A DNA stretch of 64,000 bases from Hemileia vastatrix (GCA_030280995.1 JASXTE010000011.1:7943501-8007500), one strand, 5' to 3'. Positions 54,807 through 64,000 are shown, counted from the first letter of the stretch. Made by a program: numbers and translations. The notes: generated by a model from the letters alone, not told the origin.

Positions 54807-56141
54807 ATGGCTTCTGGTTCTGCCATTCCTGTGGTGACTGTCAGTGGGGGGGATGGTCCTCCTTCTGTGATGGTTAGGGAGTGTGTGAGAATTAAAACTT
54901 GGGATGGTACCAAGCTTAATGGGGAGGATTTCAAGTGGTTTCTAGAGAAGTATGAAACTGTTTCTGGAGTGGATGGTGCTTCCTACCTGGATATGGTGAA
55001 GCAGATTATCTTCTTCATTGGTGATAGGTCAGTGGAGAAGGAGATTGTGGCCATGTCTGGCTACAAGAAGAGGGATTGTAAATTGTTGTGTAGGGAGATG
55101 GTGGATAGATGGGGTGTCAGGTTCACTATGGTGGATCTGAAAAAGGTTGTCAGTGAATGGCAATCTTATGGTGGTGTTGGTAACTTAAATAGTTACAGGA
55201 AGTTTCTGCTACAGTTTGATCCTGTGGTGGAATATTTTGTGGAAGTGGAGGAGCTGGCACATGAAAAAGCTGCCGAGGATGTTTTTTGGTCTGCCCTGGC
55301 TAGAGATGTCAGGATGGATGTGTTGAAGGAGTTGTCAAGAAAGGAATTGATGAAAACTCTTTCTAATGGGGATCAGAAGTTGCCTGCCTTGGATAAGGTG
55401 AAGGAGGCTGTTGAGGCCCATTTGAAGTTATTGGCTGTGGACACCTATCAGGAGGGGTGTGCCAAGTATTTCAGCAAAGTCAGTGAGGCTTTGGCTGAAG
55501 AGGAAGTTAAGGAGAAGAAGGAGGAGAAAAATTTGGTGCAGGTGCCCAAACAGGAGAGGGACCCAATGGTGGATCAGTTGGCTGATCTTACAAAGCAGCT
55601 GCACATTTTTGTTCAGGAGGCCAAGAAGGTTAATAAGGCACCTTCTCAGCCTAGAGATTTTGAAAGGAGGGCTGGTAGGAATGATCCTTGGGTTTGCTCT
55701 TATTGCAGTAGGAGGGGGCACAGTTCCAATGATTGTTGGGCACTGAAAAGAGATGTGTCTGAAGGAAAAGTGGAGTTTGATGGCAGGGTTTTTAAGTTCC
55801 CTGACGGTTCTTTTGTGAAGCCCAGTGAGGGGAAGGCTCCTGTTGATTTGGTCAGGAGAAGGGATGGTCTCAATCACAGGAGACCAAGGTTTGAGGAGAT
55901 TCCTGATCAGGGGAAGTCTTCTGTTAAGCTAGATGAGGATGTCAAGGGAAAGGGGAAGGTGGTCAATAAGGTCTCTTTTTCTACTTCCTTTGGTGGTTTG
56001 AGTTGTATTCTTGTGGTGGACAGTCAAGTGGCGAATGCTTGGCTGGTGTTTATGATGTGGAAGCAGGAAAGGTGGGAAGGCCTAAGAGCAGTTCTCAGGC
56101 TCAACCAAAGCCAAATGCTTCAAAGGTGGATCCTAAGCTGA
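54807..56141 (+). CDS. Element F Gag
   Basis: Starts at ATG 54807 (MASGSAIPVVTVSGG), 71 bp after the PBS. The capsid-like region RIKTWDGTKLNGEDFKWFLEKYE (about residues 28-210) is followed by an acidic/basic KKEEKNLVQVPK hinge, a CSYCSRRGHSSNDC knuckle (canonical CX2CX4HX4C, about 300), and a charged tail. The last ~45 codons (after VSFSTSFGG, about 56000) look out of frame: the family-like continuation PKPNASKVDPKLSAARKRYSKEELYKMQ lies in the -1 frame at 56003-56560. A shift near 56000-56040 therefore links the two. Confidence 0.85.
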   Translation: MASGSAIPVVTVSGGDGPPSVMVRECVRIKTWDGTKLNGEDFKWFLEKYETVSGVDGASYLDMVKQIIFFIGDRSVEKEIVAMSGYKKRDCKLLCREMVDRWGVRFTMVDLKKVVSEWQSYGGVGNLNSYRKFLLQFDPVVEYFVEVEELAHEKAAEDVFWSALARDVRMDVLKELSRKELMKTLSNGDQKLPALDKVKEAVEAHLKLLAVDTYQEGCAKYFSKVSEALAEEEVKEKKEEKNLVQVPKQERDPMVDQLADLTKQLHIFVQEAKKVNKAPSQPRDFERRAGRNDPWVCSYCSRRGHSSNDCWALKRDVSEGKVEFDGRVFKFPDGSFVKPSEGKAPVDLVRRRDGLNHRRPRFEEIPDQGKSSVKLDEDVKGKGKVVNKVSFSTSFGGLSCILVVDSQVANAWLVFMMWKQERWEGLRAVLRLNQSQMLQRWILS

Positions 56142-56560
56142 GTGCAGCTAGGAAGAGGTACAGCAAAGAGGAGCTGTACAAGATGCAGAAGGGTATGGCT
56201 GATATGTGCCCCCCTAGTTTTGGTGCATTGGACCTGAATGGTGAGCCAATGCCAATGGAGGTGGATTCTGACTCTGAGGAGGATGTCCCTTTGGCTTCAT
56301 TGCCAAAGCCTGTTGGAGTCAGAGGTTCTGGTGAGGGATCTGGTTTGGTTCCTGTTAATGGTAAATCTGTTGGTGGTGCTGGTCCTCAAGAATCTTCTTG
56401 GACCAAGGTGGTGAAGCAAAGAGCTCACTTTGAGGGGCCAGTAGTGTCTGGTCAAGTTAATGTTATGGACTCTGTCCTGGAAAGGATGAATCAGGGTCAG
56501 GTTTCCCTATCTTATGGGGAATCGTATGCTATCAGTCCAGGGTTGGCTGATAGACAGTAA
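56003..56560 (+). CDS. Element F Gag-Pol linker region
   Basis: In the -1 frame relative to Gag. ARKRYSKEELYKMQKGMADMCP is followed by acidic PMEVDSDSEED, a Gly/Ser stretch, SSWTKVVKQRAHFEG and SYAISPGLADRQ-TAA. The same frame goes on into protease after the single TAA (56558-56560). It probably belongs to one long Pol reading frame, with the TAA either a mutation or a read-through point. Confidence 0.7.
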   Translation: MYSCGGQSSGECLAGVYDVEAGKVGRPKSSSQAQPKPNASKVDPKLSAARKRYSKEELYKMQKGMADMCPPSFGALDLNGEPMPMEVDSDSEEDVPLASLPKPVGVRGSGEGSGLVPVNGKSVGGAGPQESSWTKVVKQRAHFEGPVVSGQVNVMDSVLERMNQGQVSLSYGESYAISPGLADRQ

Positions 56561-56563
56561 AAG

Positions 56564-57187
56564 TTGTTGACCAGGAGAAGAGTTTCTTCTGGTAAGGTAG
56601 AATACATTTGTGATTCTACTGAAAAGTTTGGTGAGGGGTTGGAAACTCATTTTTCTGCTCCTCTGGGATATTTCAATGTCACTCTGAATGGCAGGGAGGC
56701 AAGAGCATTTGTGGATTCAGGTTCTCAGATAAACCTGATTTCTTTGTTTGAGGCAACTCATATGGGCCTCCCCATCAAAACTGGTATTGGTGTGAATTTG
56801 AGAGGGATTGGTGGCCATGTCACTGAATTGGTTGGAACTTCAGAGTTTGTGAAGTTAGATGTTGGAGGAGCCTCAGGGAAGGTTCATTTTTACATTGCTA
56901 AAGGCAATGTAAAAGTAGTTTTAGGTGGGCCATTCTTGATGGATTTTCAGGCAAGAATTGGTTATCAATTTGATTTGGGAATCAGTTTGGAGTTTACTGG
57001 TGAAGACAAAAGGAGGCTTCACATGAGGTTATCATCCCCTAGGGAGGATTGTTGGGAGACCAGGCCTGGTTTATCTTCAATGTGCCAGTGCATGAACTGC
57101 TGCAGGAGAAGGAAGGAATTGGGTGCTGCCTCTGGTTTTTTGGAGTGCGGCTCAGGCTCTATTGAGAGTCTGTCTTTTTTAGAGTAA
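56564..57187 (+). CDS. Element F protease
   Basis: LLTRRRVSSGKVEY is followed by a retropepsin fold: YFNVTLNGREARAFVDSGSQINLIS with the catalytic Asp in DSGS (about 56713), GIGVNLRGIGG (flap side), and KVVLGGPFLMDF. It ends at TAA 57185-57187 after a Cys-rich tail (CQCMNCCRRRK) that looks like frame slippage. It cleaves the polyprotein in related elements. Confidence 0.82.
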   Translation: MLTRRRVSSGKVEYICDSTEKFGEGLETHFSAPLGYFNVTLNGREARAFVDSGSQINLISLFEATHMGLPIKTGIGVNLRGIGGHVTELVGTSEFVKLDVGGASGKVHFYIAKGNVKVVLGGPFLMDFQARIGYQFDLGISLEFTGEDKRRLHMRLSSPREDCWETRPGLSSMCQCMNCCRRRKELGAASGFLECGSGSIESLSFLE

Positions 57188-57446
57188 TGAGGGCTGATCA
57201 CCCTAGTGCTACAACCTCTCCCCGAGATGAGGAAATCCCAGGTTGTAGTAGGTCATCTCCCTTGGAGATATACCAAGTGGATTTTCAACTTTCTCTTTTT
57301 AATGTTTTTCTTCTTTGCAAGTATTCATCAAGTTTTTTATCAAGTCTCTGTTCTCTCTCAAGATTCTTAATTATTTTTAATTCAAGTTCAAAGAAGAAGA
57401 TTGGTTATATATCTTTATTGAAAGATATGCGGAAAAGTTTTGGGCG

Positions 57447-58441
57447 GTGAGATTGGGGTGTAAAATTAAGTCCTCCCAATTGTGCACCACTAAGATTTCT
57501 TCTACACCTTTCAAAAACATTACCTGGGCCACACCTGTGAGCATTGGGGAAACCCCTGGTTATTTTTGTAGGTCAGAAGAAAACTCAAGAAAAGAAGATA
57601 AAAATTTCAAGATAATTCATGAAAATCAAGAAAAAAATCTGAAGATAATGAAGAAAGAAGATGCAAAATATTTTTGTGAAGATCATCAAGATCTATTTTT
57701 GGGCCTTCAGCATGAGGTTAAACTGCAGAAAATTTTGAAGAGAGAAGATCATCAAGATCGATTTTTGGGCCTCCAGCATGAGGTTAAACTGCACAATTTT
57801 AGAAGATGTGATTCAGAAGATGAATCAAGATTTGAAAATTTGGAAGTTGAAAGTGAGGATGAAGATGTGGAATTGCAGAAAAGTTTTGGAGTGGTGAGAT
57901 TGGGGTCTAAAAGTAAGTCCTCCCAATTGTGCACTGGTAGGGTTTCTTCTACACCTTTCAAAAACATTACCTTGGTCACACATGTGAGCAATGGGGAAAC
58001 CCTTGGTTTTGGTTCCAGGTCTGGTGGTGAAGATTTCCTGAAGATTCCTCAAGTTGAAGGTGGAGTGGCAAAGTATAAGAAGGTAGTGCAGAAGATTAGG
58101 CCTGTCAATGAGCCTATGCCTGTGGGTTGGAATCCGCCCTTGAAGAGACCTCCTTTGTCAAGAGATCCGTACTGTACTCCTTTGGTGAAGAATCCTCCAG
58201 AATTTGTAGAGACGGCTATGGTGACCGTGGAAAGATTGAAAGTTGTTAATTTTGGTCCTGATGGGTGGTTGTCTGAAGAAGAAAAGAAGTTGTTGTTGCA
58301 CTTTATTGTTCTAAGGGAAAAAGCTGTGGCGTTGGTTGAGGAGGAAAGGAGTGTATTGAAGCACTCTTATGGGGAACCTTACTTGATTCCTGTGGTTTGT
58401 CATGAACCTTGGCAAATCAAACCTATTTTGATTCCAGCCGC
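57447..58441 (+). pseudogene. Element F Pol linker and start of RT, truncated
   Basis: Lys/Glu-rich linker with internal repeats (EDHQDLFLGLQHEVKL twice, 57678 and 57747; a SSQLCT...SSTPFKNIT block at about 57470 and 57920). It is followed by family-typical RT lead-in: PPLSRDPYCTPL, GWLSEEEKKLLLHFIVLREKA and EPYLIPVVCHEPWQIKPILIPAA. At 58442 it is cut by the LTR of G, and the frame runs on into the LTR for 32 codons. The protease-to-linker join (57188-57446) is also out of frame. Confidence 0.83.
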
Positions 58442-59534
58442 TGTAGACAATCCTATAGTACTAGCTATAGGCCTTGACCAAGGGAGTTGGAGAAAAACCA
58501 GAGAGAAAATCCCATGTCCCTTTAGAAAAATAGAGTGAGATTTACTTGCTAAAGTAAGTTGGTTCCTGTTTTGCTAAAGACCCCTTTTAAACACACTTGA
58601 CTGCTTGATGAGCCAAGAAAGTAGTCCCCAGATAGACTACCAGACCAAAGAACTGAAATGTAGAACAAAGTCCACACCAGAGACAGCAAAGATACTTGAT
58701 GTAGGCTGCAAATCCACACCAGAGACAGCAATAATACTTGCTATAGCTTGCAAGACTATAACAGAGAAAACAGTTGCCAAAGTTAAGTTAAATGAAGAAC
58801 TCACTTGCAACAAACACAGCCAATTGTGGCCAGAAAACAGTGAAAACTGAGTGAGGAACAATGAGATCACCTCCGGATGGTTTTATGATGATTAAGGTTG
58901 CCCCAAACTGTCTTATTCACTATTTCCACACAGACCACTAACTAAGAGCCCATGCACACCCACCAATCTGGCGCCTGTACCTGCCAAATTGCATAAAAAA
59001 CCCTCCTGGAGCGCTCCCCAACCTCCTAAAACAGAGGCGGGCGGGCCGCCCGACGTCGGAGATGCCGCCTGAAGCGGCCTGGCTTCCCTGAAGCCAGAAA
59101 ACCAATAAAAACCACTAATCTACTTTGAAAAATTAGCTACAACTACTAAAACCTTTAAAACACGGAATTTCACTATAACAACAATGAGACATGAAATATA
59201 GAGAAAAATTAGCTCTATCAAATGGTACTAAGCACTTAAATCTAAGACTTAAGGTTAGCCCGTAAAACACGAAAAACAAAATTAAACAGCAATCTTTTAT
59301 AAATGAAAAATGAGGAAATGACCCCTTAAAACTCAGAATATGAAAAATGTCTCAAGACATAAAATATAGAGAAAAGCCAGGGCTATCCAATGATAGTACC
59401 CACATACCCGCAGACCCAATATCCATGGAATAAAACCAGAAAAATACCAAATTCCTTAACAGATGTCAATTAAGACATGTACAAACAGCGCCAAATCACA
59501 CAACAAAGGCCCCTGCCAATGTTGGAAGACCACA
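58442..59534 (-). repeat. Element G 3' LTR
   Basis: Exact inverted counterpart of 53623-54715 (1093 bp), minus-strand TGTGGTCTTC at 59534 to GTCTACA at 58442. Confidence 0.92.
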
Positions 59535-59582
59535 TCCTCCCTCCAATTGAGAATGTCCACATTCTTTCTTCATCCAACCACC

Positions 59583-60223
59583 ATGTTTAACCTCCTTTCC
59601 AAATCTGCCTCTGAAATGGGCCCCTGCCAATACTGCATCAACAATAATTTAATCTGCGCCATAACACCACCTGTTCATCCATACAGAACGTCCTGCGATG
59701 TCTGCCACTCCAGAAAGAAGACCTGCCACAGACCTGGTCCACTTTCTTCTACAACAGATTCACCTCTGCCTCAACCTGGTCCCTCTTCTGCCAGCACCAA
59801 AAGATCTAGGCCATCCATCCTGATACCCAGATTAATCAAAAGGCTCCACCCTTCCAAGAAGAGTGCCACAACCCATAAAACAACTAGTTCCCCCATCCCT
59901 GGCCCATCTGATGGTAAAGAACATTCATTTCTTCCTTCAACTTTAAAACTGATAACTTCTCAGTTCCTTCCTCTTCTGATAGTGATGATAACAATGTAGG
60001 ATCCATTGCACCACCAACACCAACGCACTTGCCCACTATCAAGGCCAAGCTCCAACAACACACATCTCAACAGAAACAACTTCTGCTTCACTATTTCCAA
60101 TCCACTCCTGCTAGAGATCCACAGGACATTGAGAACAGAAGACACCTCATTCACCAGTTCAAGGCTAATTCTGAACACTTCATTTCATCTCTTGATTCAC
60201 TCTGTAATTCCACTAGTACTTAA
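59583..60223 (+). CDS. Antisense gene 1 of G: Zn2Cys6-like cluster protein
   Basis: Exon 1 is 59583-59913, a 50-nt intron is 59914-59963 (GTAAAG donor, CTGATAAC branch, TTCTCAG acceptor) and exon 2 is 59964-60223. The joined frame is open, 196 codons. It reads MFNLLSKSASEMGPCQYCINN... with Cys spacing CX2CX6CX12CX2CX6C, and the basic RKKT lies in the last half (CDVCHSRKKTCH). A Ser/Pro-rich basic middle (TKRSRPSILIPRLIKRL), acidic DSDDNN and a helical C-terminus (TIKAKLQQHTSQQKQLLLHYF) follow. It resembles a fungal Zn2Cys6 DNA-binding cluster with its halves in reverse order. It lies antisense in G, starting 49 bp inside the LTR. DNA binding is inferred; no known family assigned. Confidence 0.68.
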
Positions 60224-60886
60224 GTTTGATTCAGAAAAGAAAAATTGACCACACCCTCTATAGGATGTAACCACAAACAACCCTCAGTTTTTATTCTTGG
60301 GGGACCATCCTCATTTTATAGTCTTGGGGGACTCAAAAACCCTCAGTTTAAAGTCTTGGGGGACTCAAAAACCTAAATCATAAACCCAGAACCAGAGATC
60401 AACCACATTAAGACACAGAGAAAAAACTAACATTCTGGGGTAATTGTGAATAGAGCTGCCAGCCCATCAATTACCCCCAAACTTGCCTTTGCTAAATTTG
60501 GAGGCTCCCCCTGTGGATACCCTCCACCAATCTTTCAAAATCAACTCCTACAAAAAAAACCTTTTTCCTCAGTTTATAGTCTTGGGGGACTTACAACCCT
60601 CAGTTTAAAGACTTGGGGGACTAACACAGTGTTCAGTTTAAAGTCTTGACGGACTACTTCTTGATAAAATCTTGAAACCAGCCAGTTTAAAGTCATGGAG
60701 GACTTATAAATTTTCCAGTTTAGAGTCATAGAGGACTGCCAGAATCTTGCATGAATCTGACCCAGCCAATTTCATGCATTACACACACACAGCCAGACCC
60801 ACGGAGTGTCCACCTTCACTTCATCTTCTATTCATCACTGACAAAATCTTCTCTTATCCTTTTCATCACCTTTCACTCCACAAATC
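60224..60886 (+). repeat. Short dispersed repeats between the two antisense genes
   Basis: At least eight copies of CAGTTTAAAGTCTTGGGGGACT-like units (60285-60735), often followed by TTA or CAAAA. A CATTCTGGGGTAAYTGT...CAGCC...TCARTTACCCC block at about 60432-60476 recurs at 63275 and 63535. No gene. Confidence 0.8.
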
Positions 60887-62457
60887 ATGTCTGGATCCCC
60901 TGCTGTTGACTCCTCTACTCTTCCTTGCTTCACTGCTCCAAGGGACTATGCCTGCAAACAGTGCATACACATGTGCAGACCTTGCACATTCACTCTTCCA
61001 AATCCAGAAGCCAAATTCTACAACAGGGCTTGTGACTCCTGCTATTCAAAAAAAAAGAAATGTGACAGAGATGCCCACTATCCTATTCCTCCGCCTTCTC
61101 CTTCTCACAAGTACATCTCCAGATCCCCTACCAGGTCCCCAGCACTTGGTCCATCCTCTTCCTCTCTATCTTCAGCTCCTTCCAGAAGATCCAGAAGCTC
61201 AGCTTCCCGCACTCTTCCAAAAAGACCAGCCTTAGCTTCTCAAGAAACTGCTTTTATCACTGCTAAATTAGCTCCAAAAGCTTCAAAATCAACCCCTAGG
61301 CTTCTAGACCACGTCCAGGGGGCCCGGCCGACGTCGGGCGGCCCGCCCGCCTCACCAAACAGCGAAAATCAGGGCCAAAACCTCCAAAAACGGCCAGAAA
61401 ATAGCCAAATTCATCCAGATAACAACAACAACTCGACCCAACTACCTCCTACTGCTCCCAGAGCAATGCAATCCACCCTTCCAAAATCCAAAAACACCAA
61501 AATTTCCCAGATTTCTAGGAGAACTGCCAGAGAACCCCAAGAAGAAACCAGAACACCACACACTGCTCCACAACAACAACTTCGTCCCCAACTAAGACAA
61601 AGAAACTAAACCTCTCCTATGTCAGCCAACTACTCTTCTGACAGTTCCATCTCTTCAAATTCTCCATCCAGAAAAGAGCAGTCTGCTTCCAAATCCCCCT
61701 CTCCTGCTCCATCCTTTAACAACCCTGGTACTCCATCACCAGCACCTCCTCCAGCTGAATCCAACAGAAATAACAAAAACAACAACAACCACAATCTCAC
61801 TGCTCCAACTAGGCCCCAGGAACCTCATCATCCCAGTTCACCTTCTCAGGATACTTCAGAGGAATACCATGAGAATCAATATCTTTCCCTAGTTGATCCA
61901 CCCACTATGACCATAACAAAATTGTCAGAGATCCAAATCCCAGCTGCTTACAGATTTGATGAGCTTCCAATCTGTAAGTACCAAATTAATTATTCCATTT
62001 CTTCAACAAAAATAATTACTGATCCAATTCTTCTTGTCTAGTTGGCACCCCTCCTCCTGAATCTATTATTGGAGTTGGCCAAACTCTTGAAACTTCTTCG
62101 ACCCTGGATTATGGAGACATGAAAAAACACCTAAGCACCATGTGTTCCAATATGCTAAAAGCCTTTGCCCTTCATGGACCCTTGAATGACTTTGAAAAAT
62201 CCCTGAGAAAGCGCCTACTGGACGACCACTGGAAAATGTCTAGGATCATTAAACACACCCTCCAGCACTCCATTCCTGCCTCTTCTTCTTCCTCCTCTGA
62301 ACTTCCCTCTAATCTAATCCCTGACCATTACAATCCTAATCATCTCTCCAGCAGGATGCACTTCAAAGAACACAGTGCTTCCCACAATCCCAACAAAAAA
62401 CAAAAACGTCATCACAATCCGGACCAGCCTCCAGAAGCTTCATCATCCAGACAATGA
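60887..62457 (+). pseudogene. Antisense gene 2 of G: Zn2Cys6-like cluster protein
   Basis: Exon 1 is 60887-61973, a 68-nt intron is 61974-62041 (GTAAGT, TTACTGAT, GTCTAG) and exon 2 is 62042-62457. There is one in-frame TAA (61607-61609). MSGSPAVDSSTLPC leads to a Cys cluster CX2CX6CX15CX2CX6C (CKQCIHMCRPCTF...CDSCYSKKKKCDRD). Long Ser/Pro/Arg-rich disorder (RSPTRSPALG, RRSRSSASR) follows, then Asn-rich linkers and a helical C-terminal segment (DMKKHLSTMCSNMLKAFALHG, DDHWKMSRIIKHTLQHS) with basic end KKQKRHH. Same architecture as gene 1, so a duplicated pair. The intron is read only on this strand, so it survives passage of G through its own RNA. Confidence 0.62.
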
Positions 62458-63717
62458 GCTCCTGAAAAAAATTAGAAACATAAAAATAATATAAAACAAA
62501 TAATAATAAAAATAATTTCAGAAATTTTTTTTTTTTTTTTTTTTTATATTTTTTATTTTTTTACGGTCTACTGATGTACTAAAATAAAAAACTTAATAAT
62601 TAAAATGAAATGAAATAAAATATATAAAAAAATAATACAAATGGTATCCCCCAGCCAATTGATGAGCTGATCCCCTGATACCTTACCCACATCCAAGTGC
62701 ACCTTGATGTGGATACACAATTAAATCTTTTAAATGATTAATCAGAAAACAAAATTCAAAATTTGAAAATTCAGAAAATAATAAAAAAATAATGAAACAC
62801 AGAAACACATGAAATAAATAATAAATAAAAATAAAATAGCATTGCCCGGCCAATTGATGAGCCTTTCCCCACCAATGCTTGCCCACATCCAGGTGACCCT
62901 GATGTGGTAACACCCTATATTTTTGATTTTATAATTTTAAACAACCCCCATAAAAAAATTAAAAGAAAAAAAGAGAAAAAAGAGAATAATCTAAAACTAC
63001 TATCTAGCAAAAACATAACTGCAAAATCAAAGAAGGTCCAGCTCCATAGATGCTCCAATAAGGGAAAGTCCGGTCCATAGAAATGATCACTGGGTGGGCT
63101 CCCTCCAATAAGTAAAAATGATGGGAGACCACCAGTGATCCACCACCAATATGAAAGAACCAAAGATAAAGAAGCCAGTCCCAAACCAGTTTAAAGTCAT
63201 AGCAGACTTAAAACCTGAATAATAAACAACAGAACTAGAATTCAACTAGGAAAAACAAAAGACTTGAGACAGACATTCTGGGGTAACTGTTCTACAGAGC
63301 AGCCAGCTCATCAGTTACCCCCACACTTGCCAAAATAAAATCTAGAAGCCCCCCCTGGGTACCTTCTAACAAAAACACAACATTCAACACAAAAAACCAA
63401 AACTAATAAGAGTGAAGAGTCCGGCACTTGAAAACCAAAGGAAATTCCAGTTTAAAGTCATAGAGGACTAAAACCAGTCAATACAAACCAATACTAGGGT
63501 TCAACCAAATTAAGAGAAAGGGTTGGAAACAGACAATCTGGGGTAACTGTCGATAGAGCAGCCAGCCCATCAGTCACCCCTACACTTTCCAAGATCAAAT
63601 CTAGAAGCCCCACCCATGGGTACCTTCTAACAAAAAGTTTCCAACAACCAGATGCATAGCATCACCACAAAAAAAAACCAAAATTAAAAAGGTCCGTAGT
63701 TTATCCTCATTGGGGAG
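62458..63717. other. Element G non-coding 3' region with repeats
   Basis: A poly-T run (62527-62545) is followed by two related hairpin blocks, CCCACATCCAAGTGCACC...GATGTGG (62688-62713) and CCACATCCAGGTGACCCT-GATGTGG (62883-62907), each next to a CAATTGATGAGC block (62658, 62849). CAGTTTAAAGTCATAG motifs lie at 63190 and 63448, and the TCTGGGGTAACTGT/TCAGTYACCCC block at 63275 and 63535. Plus-strand translation gives nothing convincing. Confidence 0.65.
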
Positions 63718-64000
63718 TCAATCTTCTTCATGCCTAGTGCCTCTGGGATAAAACCTCTTCACTTGGTCTGCAGCCACCCTCTTTTTCAAGACTGCACCAT
63801 CCAACTCTTCCAAAACATAAGAGCCTCCAGACACCTGAGATCTGACTCTGTAAGGTCCATTCCATCTGTCAGAAAACATTTTTCCCCACTGACTCTCCAA
63901 ACTTCTATTATACACCAAAACCAAACAACCAGGTTTTAAGGGATTCCTGAGTCTATGAGCTAACTTCTTGTCCCAGTATCTGACTGATTGATTCCTAATC
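63718..64000 (-). CDS. Element G integrase C-terminal end, partial
   Basis: The frame is open to the window edge. RNQSVRYWDKKLAHRLRNPL is followed by VLVYNRSLESQWGKMFSDRWNGPYRV, the typical barrel of this Ty3 lineage, then GGSYVLEELDGAVLKKRVAADQVKRFYPRG and a stop at the left end. No chromodomain follows, unlike the A-E elements. The catalytic core lies beyond the window. Confidence 0.85.
   Translation of the reverse strand, partial: IRNQSVRYWDKKLAHRLRNPLKPGCLVLVYNRSLESQWGKMFSDRWNGPYRVRSQVSGGSYVLEELDGAVLKKRVAADQVKRFYPRGTRHEED

Larger units (their letters stand above)
53623..58441 (+). mobile_element. Ty3-type retrotransposon F, 5' part
   Basis: A different Ty3 lineage from A-E: richer in G on the coding strand, with its own LTR and a Lys-type primer site. 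The 5' LTR (53623-54715), PBS, gag, protease and the beginning of RT are present. At 58442 the RT start (HEPWQIKPILIPAA) is cut by the precise outer LTR end of antisense element G. The remainder of F must lie beyond the window. Confidence 0.9.
58442..64000 (-). mobile_element. Ty3-type retrotransposon G, 3' part, inserted in F
   Basis: Minus-strand copy of the F family. 3' LTR is 58442-59534 with a purine tract just inside (minus-strand GGAGGGAGGA at 59544-59535). A 4.2-kb stretch up to 63717 carries plus-strand genes and repeats, then comes the integrase C-terminus (63718 to the window end). The outer LTR end is joined exactly to the RT start of F, so G is a separate antisense insertion into F and not a simple inversion. 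Confidence 0.87.

Noticed and set aside
53623..59534. Autointegration or inversion of a single element, suggested by inverted LTRs
   Set aside because: The inverted LTR is followed inward by its own purine tract, 4.2 kb of internal DNA and a minus-strand integrase end, so a second antisense element inserted in F explains it.
1..64000. tRNA, rRNA or host housekeeping genes
   Set aside because: None recognised on either strand; every substantial frame is attributable to a mobile element or its cargo.

Overview
The window is AT-rich fungal DNA made almost entirely of transposable elements. I see no ordinary host gene. The introns are about 50-80 nt with GT-AG ends and CTAAC/CTGAC-like branch sites. 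The Ty3 elements are chromoviruses, and there is a degenerate Tet/JBP-like 2OG-Fe(II) oxygenase of a kind I know from Puccinia annotations, plus Zn2Cys6-like clusters. Together these suggest a basidiomycete with a large, repeat-rich genome, most likely a rust fungus (Pucciniales). This is inference; no marker gene fixes the species.

Layout. 1-5687 is the 5' part of a minus-strand Ty3/chromovirus copy (A) running off the left edge. From 5947 the window is a set of nested insertions that can be unpacked from target-site duplications (TSDs). An old minus-strand chromovirus (E; 5947-8535, resuming at 50390-51222) is split in its integrase by a PIF/Harbinger-like DNA transposon (H1, 8536-50389, TSD TATTA). 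H1 carries a broken transposase gene, a broken Tet/JBP-like dioxygenase gene and a Myb/SANT-like gene. H1 is split by chromovirus C (12337-37833, TSD TCAAG) and by chromovirus D (38689-48415, TSD TATGT, two 1501-bp LTRs that look almost identical). C is split in gag by a CACTA-like element (18123-35081, TSD AAT) whose remaining content is a six-unit tandem array of about 608-bp repeats, each with a long hairpin. The CACTA-like element in turn contains chromovirus B (18823-29714). E is hit again at 51223 by a second Harbinger-like element (H2) with its own Myb/SANT-like gene. A 238-bp CACTA-type MITE sits in the E LTR.

53623-64000 holds a different Ty3 lineage. Element F (+) has an LTR, a Lys-type primer-binding site, gag, protease and the start of pol. 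At 58442 it is cut by the outer LTR end of a second, antisense copy of the same family (G, minus). Between G's integrase end and its 3' LTR lie two plus-strand (antisense) genes with introns. They encode proteins with Cys clusters that look like Zn2Cys6 motifs with the two halves swapped.

How the parts work together. The chromoviruses follow the usual Gag-PR-RT-RNaseH-integrase-chromodomain plan. All four copies with a preserved 5' gene share an unusual feature: exon 1 is followed by a 58-79 nt intron whose removal switches translation into a second, overlapping and better conserved frame ending in Pro-Trp-stop, while the unspliced RNA reads into Gag. A second conserved 58-nt GT-AG interval begins at that Pro-Trp-stop.
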